Positions 1-7,742 of a stretch of DNA of 64,000 bases are shown here, one piece after another. Numbering within the stretch: position 1 is the stretch's first letter; the number at the start of each line of letters is the position of its first letter. Source of the stretch: Gammaproteobacteria bacterium (GTDB lineage: Bacteria > Pseudomonadota > Gammaproteobacteria > Eutrophobiales > Eutrophobiaceae); assembly GCA_947480335.1 (NCBI GenBank), contig CANKCB010000001.1:1-64000 (forward strand). Direction: 5' to 3'. The notes under the pieces were generated by a model. It had not been told where the DNA came from, made no database searches, and was given only the letters and a program-made list of their open reading frames with translations. The translations under genes and the position numbers were made by a program.

Positions 1-282
1 ATCCATCGTGCGATAAATCTTCCGGTTCGTACGCTCTCGTTTGAGCATCCCAAAGAAACCCTCACAGGCCGCATTATCTCCGCAGTGACCAACAGCACTC
101 ATGGAGCAGACCAGCGTATTCTGATTCAGCAAACGCTGATAGTCACTACTGCGAAACTGGCTGCCACGATCCGAATGCAGGATCACTGACCATCCACCCT
201 GGCGCTGCCATATCGCCATCTCAACGGCACGGATCACCATCTGACGGTCCTGCCGGTGATGCATTGACCAGCGGATTGGTTT
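1..282 (-). pseudogene. IS3-family transposase OrfB remnant (DDE integrase core), cut by window edge
   Basis: The minus strand is open from position 282 to the window edge with no start codon; an in-frame TGA (283-285) precedes it. The translation holds the second half of an IS3-type OrfB catalytic core: RWSMHHRQDRQMV, then LHSDRGSQF with the second catalytic Asp, then GDNAACEGFFGMLKRE with the catalytic Glu, then RTNRKIYRTMD at the edge. The first catalytic Asp and the whole N-terminal part are missing, and the sequence upstream (283-360) shows no transposase similarity that I recognise. It is therefore a 5'-truncated, probably dead copy, although its 3' part lies outside the window. It marks a past insertion beside the quinohaemoprotein gene. 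Confidence 0.85.
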
Positions 283-456
283 TCACGCCGCCTTGATTGT
301 TGTCTGTGCGGAACAACTTGCTCGTTTTGGAGATAGGTATCAGCCGGTATGACGGTTGTTTGCCCTCGACATAATAGCAGAACCCGCTTTACTGATTTTG
401 ATTGAATTCTGTCAACCGCGTGGCAATAACTTTAAATACGTGGTGATACTGATCAG

Positions 457-486
457 CCCGGCACAGGCAAGCACGCCTCTGCCGGG
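457..486 (-). terminator. Stem-loop downstream of the quinohaemoprotein gene
   Basis: CCCGGCA (457-463) pairs perfectly with TGCCGGG (480-486), and inside it AGGC pairs with GCCT. It lies about 23 bases past the stop codon of the leftward gene ending at 509, a usual place for a transcript end. No T-run follows on the minus strand, so it could be an mRNA-stabilising hairpin or a Rho-type end rather than an intrinsic terminator. Confidence 0.35.
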
Positions 487-508
487 TGAGAAAGTAAGCT
501 AAATCACT

Positions 509-2347
509 TTAGGGCAGATCAAAAGCAAGCAACACGTTACCGGGAATAATCGCACCGTGGTGTGAGTAGCCCGAATTCACATAGACCATGCCATTCACGA
601 CAGTGGCACCAGCATTCGCCATCGAACCACCATTCGCCTTCACACCGTTGATTGTGTCAAATTCCCGGTGCGTATCAAACTCCCAGAGCGATTTACCGTC
701 TTTCGTGGATAACGCGCGTAAGCGGCCATCCTGCGTACCAGAAAACACCACGCCCGGGATCACGGTCACTGCCGCATTATGGGAGGGCTTGCACGGATCG
801 CGGCCCTCACAGGAAAGCGCAGGCACCGTCCAGACAATCCGACCCGTGGCGAGTTCCAGTGCGGTCACACCGCCGGTCGCCTCCGGTTCTTTCTTGTTGA
901 AGTAGTTATTAGCGGCATACGCATTGGTGCCATCCACCGCCAGACCCCACATGATGCCACCACTGGCCATACCTTTGCCGGTCGAAGTCTGCCACAGGAT
1001 CTTGCCCTGCTTGTCCGGGTCAAATGCATACACCTTGCCCAGCTTGTTACCCGCGACCAGTATGTCGCGACCATTCACCTGGGTCAGCACCGGCGAGTTG
1101 GCAAAGTCGGTATCCGGCGCATCCGGCTCGGGGCACACAAACGGATCCTTGCCGTTGCTCCTGCAGCTGGAATTCCAGATATCATCCGCCTCTACCTGGC
1201 TGGCCCAGCGTATCTTGCCCGTATCCAGATCCAACGCGAGCACCGCATCCGAATAGGCGGTGGCCGGTACGGAATAGTTATTGCCGGTACCGATGTATAA
1301 CACCTTGCGTTTCGCATCAATGGTCGGTGCGACCCAGACCGGCACACCGGATGGTCCCCACAACGGCGTACCGATACTGTTTTTGCCGAGTAAATGTGCC
1401 GGTTCATCGATCGTGTAGGTTTTCCATAGCTGCTTGCCATCGTTCGCGTCCAGCGCCACCACGCTGCCACGGAACTGGCAGCAGGTATATTTTGGATCGT
1501 TCACCTGTGATTCCTCGCGCGACGATACCGGCACATACAATCGATCGTTGTACAGCGTTGGCGCGCCGGTGATGACTGCACGCGGATGCGTCTCGACTTT
1601 CTGCTTCCACACGAGTTTGCCAGTTTCGGCATCGACGCTGTAAACATTGGCCGCCTGATCACCAAAGAATGCCTGCAGCTTGTCACTACCACCTACTTTG
1701 CTGACAGTAATAGCACTGCGCACGCTGGCCTCAGCTTCAAACAACCAATGTACACAACCGGTGTTTGCATCCAGCGCATACACATCGCCTTCCGCGGTGG
1801 CCACATACAAACGATCACCGACCACAACCGGCTGCGTACCGCCGGAGGTCGCACCCGGATAACCAAATGCCCATTTCAGCTTCAGACGGGAAACTGTCTC
1901 GGCGGTGATACCCGCGGCTTCCGTTGTCTGATAACGCGCATTCGCGGTACTCACGCCCCAACCGTTCCAGGCCGGGCCGGTCGGGTTCTGATTAAACGCC
2001 GATGTATTGGCCGCACAATAAGCGGATTGTGGAATCGGTGGTGGCAAGGCCGCGCCAAACGGTTTGCCGGATAAATATTCGGCGAGCAGATGCCGTTGCG
2101 GACGACTGCGTTCATCCGCCTGCGATTTCATCACGCCGTTTTCCATCACATCAAGAATATGTTCCGGTGTCATCTGCCGCAATGCAGGGAGCTCGGGCCC
2201 CAGCGCAGGTTGATTCTCACGCGTGACATGGCAGAGGGAACAATGCGTTTCGAACAATGAAGCGCCATCTTCTTGCGCCTGAACCGGAATGTTCAACAGA
2301 CCCACAACCAGACAGAACAACCCTGTGTTAACGATGTGCAGTTTCAT
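509..2347 (-). CDS. Secreted PQQ-dependent quinohaemoprotein dehydrogenase, polyvinyl-alcohol-dehydrogenase-like
   Basis: The start is placed at ATG 2347, since GGGGG (2356-2360) lies 8 bases upstream; an in-frame GTG at 2353 is too close to it. The 612-residue product has a signal peptide ending near VQAQ (about residue 25), a cytochrome c domain with CSLCH (C36, C39, H40), then an eight-bladed PQQ-type propeller with repeated GxVYALDxxTG and W-type blade motifs. N-terminal haem c before the propeller is the order of polyvinyl alcohol dehydrogenases, whereas most PQQ alcohol dehydrogenases carry haem c at the C-terminus. It should oxidise an alcohol in the periplasm and pass electrons to the respiratory chain. 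The true substrate cannot be read from sequence. No PQQ biosynthesis genes are in the window, so cofactor must come from elsewhere in the genome or from outside. Confidence 0.8.
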   Translation of the reverse strand: MKLHIVNTGLFCLVVGLLNIPVQAQEDGASLFETHCSLCHVTRENQPALGPELPALRQMTPEHILDVMENGVMKSQADERSRPQRHLLAEYLSGKPFGAALPPPIPQSAYCAANTSAFNQNPTGPAWNGWGVSTANARYQTTEAAGITAETVSRLKLKWAFGYPGATSGGTQPVVVGDRLYVATAEGDVYALDANTGCVHWLFEAEASVRSAITVSKVGGSDKLQAFFGDQAANVYSVDAETGKLVWKQKVETHPRAVITGAPTLYNDRLYVPVSSREESQVNDPKYTCCQFRGSVVALDANDGKQLWKTYTIDEPAHLLGKNSIGTPLWGPSGVPVWVAPTIDAKRKVLYIGTGNNYSVPATAYSDAVLALDLDTGKIRWASQVEADDIWNSSCRSNGKDPFVCPEPDAPDTDFANSPVLTQVNGRDILVAGNKLGKVYAFDPDKQGKILWQTSTGKGMASGGIMWGLAVDGTNAYAANNYFNKKEPEATGGVTALELATGRIVWTVPALSCEGRDPCKPSHNAAVTVIPGVVFSGTQDGRLRALSTKDGKSLWEFDTHREFDTINGVKANGGSMANAGATVVNGMVYVNSGYSHHGAIIPGNVLLAFDLP

Positions 2348-2423
2348 CTTCACTTCCCCCGAAGTAATTGTTATAACCCGGACTGTCCCGGAATTGTATT
2401 ACCTGTAACTGTCTGTTTTTGTA

Positions 2424-2717
2424 TCAAGCCACCGAAATATCCAGCTTCCTGATTTTTCTCATGTCGATATTTTTTCTGGCGTGCCACAAATCATATTGAT
2501 GCTGCATTTCCAGCCAACTCTCGGGCGAGCGGCCGAGCGCCTTGGAAAGGCGTAACGCCATCTCCGGAGAAATATTGCTGTCACCATTCAATAACCTTGT
2601 CAGCGTGGAGGCAGACACCTGTAAACTCTCCGCAACCTTGCGAACGCTGATATCAAAAGGGCTAATATAAACTTCGCGGATGAATTCGCCGGGATGGGGC
2701 GGGTTGTGCATTGTCAT
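2424..2717 (-). CDS. higA: Solitary HigA-family XRE antitoxin / transcriptional regulator
   Basis: The 97-residue protein opens with MTMHNPPHPGEFI, the signature N-terminus of the HigA family, and has an XRE helix-turn-helix (about residues 25-65: VRKVAESLQVSASTLTRLLNG) followed by the family motif SPEMALRLSKALGRSPESWL. HigA proteins bind and neutralise the HigB mRNA-cleaving toxin and repress their own operon. In the usual order higB comes directly upstream of higA; here the 220 bases upstream encode no HigB-like protein on either strand. A perfect inverted repeat sits 16 bases before the start codon, the expected place for an autoregulatory operator. It may be a leftover antitoxin, or a regulator recruited to nearby genes. 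Confidence 0.85.
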   Translation of the reverse strand: MTMHNPPHPGEFIREVYISPFDISVRKVAESLQVSASTLTRLLNGDSNISPEMALRLSKALGRSPESWLEMQHQYDLWHARKNIDMRKIRKLDISVA

Positions 2718-2732
2718 TTGATAATTGTAGAG

Positions 2733-2751
2733 TGTTGCGTCTAACGCAACA
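2733..2751. promoter_or_regulatory. Probable HigA operator (perfect 8-bp inverted repeat)
   Basis: TGTTGCGT (2733-2740) and ACGCAACA (2744-2751) form a perfect inverted repeat around CTA. It lies between the predicted higA promoter and the higA start codon, so a dimeric HigA bound here would block its own transcription. Assignment to HigA is by position and symmetry. Confidence 0.6.
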
Positions 2752-2767
2752 ACTACATTGTTCGAAT

Positions 2768-2795
2768 ATTATAATTGCTTTAGTTCGTTTCTGAA
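2768..2795 (-). promoter_or_regulatory. Candidate sigma-70 promoter of higA
   Basis: On the minus strand TATAAT (2768-2773) lies 16 bases downstream of TTCAGA (2790-2795). A start near 2760 would place the inverted repeat at 2733-2751 just inside the transcript, a typical repressor arrangement. The -35 match is weak. Confidence 0.45.
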
Positions 2796-2867
2796 CTGAG
2801 GCAGAAGATATGACGCCGTCATTATTGAAAACTTCTGGTAACAGCATGACGACTTGGCGTATTCTTT

Positions 2868-2884
2868 GCGCTACACGTTAGCGC
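2868..2884. promoter_or_regulatory. Inverted repeat upstream of the M24-fold gene
   Basis: GCGCTA (2868-2873) and TAGCGC (2879-2884) are perfect inverted arms around CACGT. The repeat lies 56 bases before the GTG start of the M24-family gene and on the far side of the higA promoter, so it could be an operator for either gene or a 5' leader hairpin. No regulator is recognised from its sequence. Confidence 0.35.
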
Positions 2885-2939
2885 GATTTCGTGACTGAAT
2901 CCAGCTGATTGCCACTTACTGATCCGGGGGGAACAGACC

Positions 2940-4283
2940 GTGTCCGAACACAAACACTCCAGCGCTTATACCCGACGCGAACTAATTGCCTCAGGCACTG
3001 CTGCATCAGTCGGCTTGTTATTACAAGGTGGTGCGGCCAGTGTGAACGCGCAGACAGCGTCTATGAACACACTGGACATACCGGGTTCGAATGAACTGGT
3101 CGCCAGTGCGATGCCAAAAGCCTTTTCTATGGACGAAATCCAGCGTCGCTGGAGCAAGTGCCGCGAGTGGATGCAACGCGCGAAATTCGATGCGTTGATT
3201 GTGCCGACTATGCCGGAAGGCAATGCGGACATCAAATGGCTGACCGAAGGCATACCCGACTGGGTGGTGTTTCCGTTGCAAGGCAAACCGACAGCGATTT
3301 TTAGAGAAGGCGATCAGGACAGTGCCTTTGAAGAATTGATGCAAGGCAAACTGGATGTGCGAGCCAGTTTGCTGAATCGTTCCGATTTGATTATTGAAAG
3401 TCTGAAACAGGCTGGTGTGGCCAATGGACGAATTGGTGTTGGTCATCTGGCCGGAACCTTGCGTTACGACGAAGGTGGCGTCAGCTACACCACACTGGAT
3501 CGTCTGAAAAAGGAATTTCCGAAAGCAACATTCGCCTCGGCAGCCGATCTATTGATGCGGGTTAAGCTCGCACGCGGACCCGAAGAGATTGAAGCACTGC
3601 GACTTTCTACCCGCATCGGCGAACTCGGTGTCAAAGCCTCAGTGGAAAGGGCCCGACCCGGTGTATTGCAACGCGACGTCTGGTTCCAGATTGCCAAGGC
3701 CTATCTGGATGCATCCGGTGAATCACCCGGTCGTATCACCATTCGTGCCGGTGCCGAGGGGAATACGGCCGATGGCAACCCGTTGAATGAAATTATCCAG
3801 GCCGGGCAGATCCTGAGTGAAACGCTATCCGCCTCCGTGCTCGGCTATAACTGCCAGGTCAATCAGACGATTTGTGTGGGCAAGCCGGCGCCAACGAACT
3901 GGGAATCTACATTTAAATACAATATTGAATTGTTTGAAGCACTGGTCGACTGGGCCAAACCGGGACGGACGTTTGCTGATTACAGTACCTTCTACAAACA
4001 AGAAATAGACAAACGCATTGCAAAGCTGGGCGGCAAACCCTACACCGGCGTGGTATTCCATACCGGTGGTGCATTGGGAGACGGCCCGCGTATGGGTTGG
4101 GGGCGCGATGATGAAAACAGCGATCTGGTGATCGAGTCGGGCATGGTCTTTACCATCAAACCACGTGTGCCGATTCCCGGACTGCCCACACCGAGCACGC
4201 AGATCGGGGATGGTGTGCTGATCACGGAGAAGGGTGCGGAACGACTGGGACGCCGCAAGCTGGAACCAATTACTGTCACCTGA
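2940..4283 (+). CDS. Exported M24 ('pita-bread') family protein with degenerate metal site
   Basis: GTG start with GGGGGGAA 7 bases upstream. The 447-residue product begins with a Tat-like signal: YTRRELIASG, a hydrophobic stretch, then VNAQT near residue 39. A creatinase-type N-terminal domain (about 60-190) is followed by the M24 fold (about 200-447). Aligned by eye to E. coli PepP, four of the five metal ligands are replaced: the two Asp are Thr and Gln around LGYNCQ, the first Glu is Lys in VFTIKPR, and the second Glu is Gly in TQIGDGVLIT. Only the His in FHTGG remains. It is therefore unlikely to be a metallo-aminopeptidase; metal-free members such as creatinase hydrolyse C-N bonds with this fold, but the reaction here is unknown. 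The TonB receptor gene follows on the same strand. Confidence 0.75.
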   Translation: MSEHKHSSAYTRRELIASGTAASVGLLLQGGAASVNAQTASMNTLDIPGSNELVASAMPKAFSMDEIQRRWSKCREWMQRAKFDALIVPTMPEGNADIKWLTEGIPDWVVFPLQGKPTAIFREGDQDSAFEELMQGKLDVRASLLNRSDLIIESLKQAGVANGRIGVGHLAGTLRYDEGGVSYTTLDRLKKEFPKATFASAADLLMRVKLARGPEEIEALRLSTRIGELGVKASVERARPGVLQRDVWFQIAKAYLDASGESPGRITIRAGAEGNTADGNPLNEIIQAGQILSETLSASVLGYNCQVNQTICVGKPAPTNWESTFKYNIELFEALVDWAKPGRTFADYSTFYKQEIDKRIAKLGGKPYTGVVFHTGGALGDGPRMGWGRDDENSDLVIESGMVFTIKPRVPIPGLPTPSTQIGDGVLITEKGAERLGRRKLEPITVT

Positions 4284-4291
4284 TTCTCCGC

Positions 4292-4311
4292 TGCAGCCAA
4301 CTGTGGCTGCA
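4292..4311 (+). terminator. Stem-loop after the M24-family gene
   Basis: GCAGCCA (4293-4299) pairs with TGGCTGC (4304-4310), with one more T-A pair outside, starting 9 bases after the stop codon. There is no T-run, so termination is uncertain. Confidence 0.35.
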
Positions 4312-4324
4312 ATTACAACTGAAA

Positions 4325-4366
4325 GTTCGCTACAATGACTCTAGATGTAGCGAACGGTACTTCGCT
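4325..4366 (+). promoter_or_regulatory. Mutually exclusive stem-loops in the leader of the TonB receptor gene
   Basis: GTTCGCTACA (4325-4334) pairs perfectly with TGTAGCGAAC (4346-4355), a 10-bp stem. AGCGAA (4349-4354), inside its right arm, can instead pair with TTCGCT (4361-4366), so the two hairpins compete. This is the layout of an attenuator or switch, but it could equally be a strong operator. It lies 145-186 bases before the receptor start. Confidence 0.35.
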
Positions 4367-4474
4367 GACCCACGGCACGATAAAGCATCACCCTCCGGGA
4401 ACACGGAACGGCACGGGTTTACACCAGACCAGGAAGCGGCCTTCGTTTGTGACCGTCAATCTGAATTATTGTTT

Positions 4475-4497
4475 ATCTGCTCTCAACGTTGGCAGAT
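4475..4497 (+). promoter_or_regulatory. Inverted repeat just before the TonB receptor ribosome-binding site
   Basis: ATCTGC (4475-4480) pairs with GCAGAT (4492-4497), and CAACGTTG between them is itself a palindrome. It ends 7 bases before the GGAG at 4505-4508, so it could control translation as RNA or bind a dimeric repressor as DNA. Confidence 0.35.
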
Positions 4498-4510
4498 CAC
4501 CACGGAGTGA

Positions 4511-6643
4511 ATGATGAAGCTGTACTCTTGTAATTTCAAATCAATACCAGTACTCAGTATTTTTGCAATCGGTGTTTTTACCTGCAACACATACGCTGCG
4601 GAACCGGTCACCACAGCTGCAAATGCTGAATCGGCGCAGGTGGTCGAGTACCCGGCAGAATTTTTTGAACGGTATCGACCCAGCACCGCACTCGACATGG
4701 TATTGCAGTTGCCTGGATTTCAACTCGATGATGGCACCGACAATCGTGGATTCGCCGCCGCTGTTGGCAATATTCTGATCAATAATAAACGCTTAAGCGC
4801 AAAGCAGGATGTACCGTCTGCCACGCTCGCGCGGATTCCAGCCAGTCAGGTTGAACGCATCCAGTTGGTGCGCGGTCAGGACAACGGCATTGATTTGCAG
4901 GGACAGTCTGTAGTGGCGAATATTTTCCTGCGCAAGGAAGAAGCTGCTGCGATACGCTGGAAAACGTATGTCGAGCATAACAACTGGGCACCGATCAAAC
5001 CGGCCGGCAGCATTTCCATTTCCAACAGCTGGAAAGACATTGAATATAACACCGGCATTGATCTGGAACGCAACACCAGCGGTTATCATGGCAGCGAACG
5101 CGAATATAACCCTTCCGGCATTCAAACCACTGACACGATAGAAGACAGCAGCGAGACCGGGCTTTCCATCAATGCCGTATCATTGAACGCGACCAGTAAA
5201 CTGGGTGAAACCACAACGCATCTGAATACCAATTTCAGTCTGAACGACTCGGTTTACCTGCGTCCTTCCATCACCACGGCGTTGGCAACAGGAAAACTAT
5301 CCGATATCTCCATCCGGACGGATCGAAATACCAATCGCTTTGAACTGGGCCTGGATGGTGAGCGCGAACTTCAAGCCGACCTTGATGGCAAACTGATTTT
5401 TCTGTTTACCAACCGCAACCAGACCGAATCAACTACCCGAATCAATAGCGATTCTGTGAAGGGTCAAACCCTGCACCGACTGGCTGATACCAACACCGCG
5501 GAAAAGGAACGGATTGCCCGGCTTGAGTTTGACTATTCAGGCTCACCGGATCATCAGATACAGGCGAACATGGAAGGGGCGTATAACATTCTGGATCGCA
5601 ATCTGGTGCAAACCGATGACAAGGGGGCAGGGCCGTTTGCTGTTGTTGTGCCTGGTGCCAACTCACGCGTGAAGGAATTACGTGGTGATTTTCTGGTTAA
5701 CGATACCTGGTCGCTGGGCAAGTTCGAACTGGATTATGGTATGGGTATGGAGCTGTCGACCGTCTCACAAACCGGCGATGCCGAGCAGAAACGGAATTTT
5801 CATTTTTTCAAACCACAAGGCTCGCTCAGTTACTCGACCAATCAGGACATACAAACCCGATTAAGGGTAGTACGCAAGGTATCACAACTGGATCTGACAG
5901 ACTTTGTCAGCGCCATTGTATTTGAAGACAATGATCTGGCATTGGGCAATCCTGATCTGCGACCAGAAACCACCTGGGCCGCCGAGCTGAGTCATGAACA
6001 TCGCTTTGACAAAATCAGCGTCATCAAGCTGACTTCATTTTATAACCGTATCTCCGGTGTGCTCGATCTGCTACCGCTTACACCGGATTTCGAAGCACCG
6101 GGTAACATCGGTAACGGCAAACGCTGGGGAGTCGAATTTGAAGGTGCCGCGCCGCTGGAATGGCTGGGACTGACCGGCTCGCGTCTGAACCTGAAACTGC
6201 GCTGGCAAGATACCAGCGTGGTCGACCCGGTTACCGGGAATGACCGTATCCTCTCCGGTGAGAGCGGACAAAGCGCCTACCGAACCTTGACTAACCGTAA
6301 CCTGAACAACCATTATTTTGTCAGCGTGGATTACCGTCAGGATTTCGAGTCGGCGCAGGTAGCCTGGGGCTGGACAGTCGCTGAACGCGCTGAACGTCCG
6401 TTGTTCAAGGTCAACGAACTGGACGTGTATAACGAAGACGTGGCGATCAATGCGTTTATCGAGACGACCCGCTGGTTTGGTCTGAAAATCCGTTTCGAAA
6501 CGGCCAATATCACCGATGATGCGCAGGAGCGTGACCGCACAATCTATTCAGGAGAACGCGAACTGTCGCCAGTAGACAGTCGTATTCTCAATGAACGGCA
6601 GATCGGACGTCGATTGGTGTTGTCGGTGAGCGGCAATTTCTGA
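4511..6643 (+). CDS. TonB-dependent outer-membrane receptor
   Basis: ATG start with GGAG 2 bases closer than average (4505-4508). The 710-residue protein has a signal peptide ending at TYAAEP, a plug domain (about residues 45-140: YRPSTALDMVLQLPGF, then VERIQLVRGQ), and a long beta-barrel region ending in ...VSGNF with the terminal Phe typical of barrel insertion signals. It should take up a substrate across the outer membrane using TonB-ExbBD energy. The substrate is not evident; the upstream neighbour is an exported hydrolase-fold protein and the leader has unusual hairpins, which suggests regulated expression. The family is large and it could be a siderophore, peptide or glycan receptor. 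No TonB, ExbB or ExbD gene is in the window. Confidence 0.85.
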   Translation: MMKLYSCNFKSIPVLSIFAIGVFTCNTYAAEPVTTAANAESAQVVEYPAEFFERYRPSTALDMVLQLPGFQLDDGTDNRGFAAAVGNILINNKRLSAKQDVPSATLARIPASQVERIQLVRGQDNGIDLQGQSVVANIFLRKEEAAAIRWKTYVEHNNWAPIKPAGSISISNSWKDIEYNTGIDLERNTSGYHGSEREYNPSGIQTTDTIEDSSETGLSINAVSLNATSKLGETTTHLNTNFSLNDSVYLRPSITTALATGKLSDISIRTDRNTNRFELGLDGERELQADLDGKLIFLFTNRNQTESTTRINSDSVKGQTLHRLADTNTAEKERIARLEFDYSGSPDHQIQANMEGAYNILDRNLVQTDDKGAGPFAVVVPGANSRVKELRGDFLVNDTWSLGKFELDYGMGMELSTVSQTGDAEQKRNFHFFKPQGSLSYSTNQDIQTRLRVVRKVSQLDLTDFVSAIVFEDNDLALGNPDLRPETTWAAELSHEHRFDKISVIKLTSFYNRISGVLDLLPLTPDFEAPGNIGNGKRWGVEFEGAAPLEWLGLTGSRLNLKLRWQDTSVVDPVTGNDRILSGESGQSAYRTLTNRNLNNHYFVSVDYRQDFESAQVAWGWTVAERAERPLFKVNELDVYNEDVAINAFIETTRWFGLKIRFETANITDDAQERDRTIYSGERELSPVDSRILNERQIGRRLVLSVSGNF

Positions 6644-6657
6644 CACACACCCTGCTG

Positions 6658-7533
6658 TCAGGGCGTCAGATAATTAATTGACGTACTGAGCAGGTTTGAA
6701 TCCGGGTAGAGTTTTTCAGTCAGTAACTTGATTGCGGCCGCAAATTCCGACGCGGACTGGTATCGGTCAGCATCGGACTTGGCCATCGCCTTGTTGATGA
6801 TTGCGACCAACTCCGGCGGCACATCGGCACGCAAGCTGGTGATCGGCACAGGATCTTCGTTCAGAATTTGCCAGGAAGTATTCTTGCTGGTGAACGGATA
6901 TTTGCCGCTGAGCATGCGATACAAGGTTGCGCCCATCGCAAAAATATCCGTCAGTAGCGAAATCTTGCGAGCCGGATCAAAATGCTCTGGTGCCATATAG
7001 GCAATGGTACCGGTATCGCGCACGGGTGGGTCTTCAATATTGTGGGCCACACTGAAATCCATCAGCTTGACGATTCCCTGGGCCGGATGGTACATGATAT
7101 TACCCAGCTTGATGTCGCGATGGATCACGCCGTGATAATGAATATAGGCCAGTGCCACACAACACTTGTAGGCTATCGACAGCGCCTCATCCAGATCCAG
7201 CGGCCCGGTCGCTTTCATGTAGTCCTGTACGGAGCGACCCGGCACATACTCCATCACGATATGGTCCAGATTGTTGTGGGTAATCACATCATAAATCGTA
7301 ACGATATTTTCATGCGCATATTTACCGGCTACGCTGGCTTCATGATGATAGTCTGCAATCACCTCCCGCAACTGTTCTGCGGTAAGCGCTTCCACCCGGG
7401 CGGATTTTATCGCCACGACCCGATCCATCACCGGATCATAGGCACGGCAAACGACACCCGAGGCACCTTCACCCAATAGTACCTGTAGCTGGTATCGTCC
7501 GATGGTATTGAGTTGGGTTGCTTTGGCCGTCAT
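6658..7533 (-). CDS. Hanks-type serine/threonine protein kinase, soluble
   Basis: The 291-residue protein is almost entirely a kinase domain. It shows the glycine loop GEGASGVV (21-28), the ATP-anchoring Lys in AIKS (K43), the helix C Glu (E65), the catalytic HRDIKLGN (H138, D140, K142, N145), and APE (181-183). The magnesium loop reads MDFSVAH, so DFG is DFS (D159, S161); the metal-binding Asp is kept and such variants are active in other bacterial kinases. There is no transmembrane or sensor domain. It is convergent with the TonB receptor gene (14 bases between stops) and divergent from the DUF5916 outer-membrane protein. The substrates are unknown and no partner phosphatase is nearby. Confidence 0.88.
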   Translation of the reverse strand: MTAKATQLNTIGRYQLQVLLGEGASGVVCRAYDPVMDRVVAIKSARVEALTAEQLREVIADYHHEASVAGKYAHENIVTIYDVITHNNLDHIVMEYVPGRSVQDYMKATGPLDLDEALSIAYKCCVALAYIHYHGVIHRDIKLGNIMYHPAQGIVKLMDFSVAHNIEDPPVRDTGTIAYMAPEHFDPARKISLLTDIFAMGATLYRMLSGKYPFTSKNTSWQILNEDPVPITSLRADVPPELVAIINKAMAKSDADRYQSASEFAAAIKLLTEKLYPDSNLLSTSINYLTP

Positions 7534-7581
7534 GCGTAGTACTTCAGGTTACGTATCTGTAATTATGCCTGGTGTATAGAA

Positions 7582-7646
7582 TGGTAAAATGCCGTGTAAC
7601 TATGCCGGTATTTTACCGGACTTGCTTCCGTATTACTATTTTACCA
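7582..7646. repeat. TTTTACC motif present three times upstream of the DUF5916 gene
   Basis: TGGTAAAAT (7582-7590) is the reverse complement of ATTTTACCA (7638-7646). Between them CCGGTA-TTT-TACCGG (7605-7619) is a perfect inverted repeat carrying the same TTTTACC core. The two forward copies are 28 bases apart, and all three lie 97-161 bases before the ATG, in the kinase/outer-membrane-protein intergenic space. This fits a multi-copy operator; no regulator is recognised. Confidence 0.35.
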
Positions 7647-7742
7647 GGTTGTAATTTCACGTTTGTTTCGCAATGTATCGCGTCTGTCTTGCGTATAATC
7701 TGCAAGGTACATACCAACATCCATAATTCGGAAACAGAAATA

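Noticed and set aside
779-1300. Long plus-strand frames opposite the quinohaemoprotein gene
   Set aside because: They mirror a clearly coding minus strand and have no family resemblance or start signals.
2662-2847. A 61-residue minus-strand frame upstream of higA as a possible HigB toxin
   Set aside because: It overlaps higA, shows none of the RelE/HigB-fold features I know, and has no ribosome-binding site.
4325-4500. Cobalamin riboswitch before the TonB receptor
   Set aside because: The B12-box and the conserved core of that riboswitch are not present; only the competing hairpins are.
6658-7533. Kinase with DFS instead of DFG as an inactive pseudokinase
   Set aside because: The metal-binding Asp and all other catalytic residues are present; Gly to Ser at this place is tolerated.
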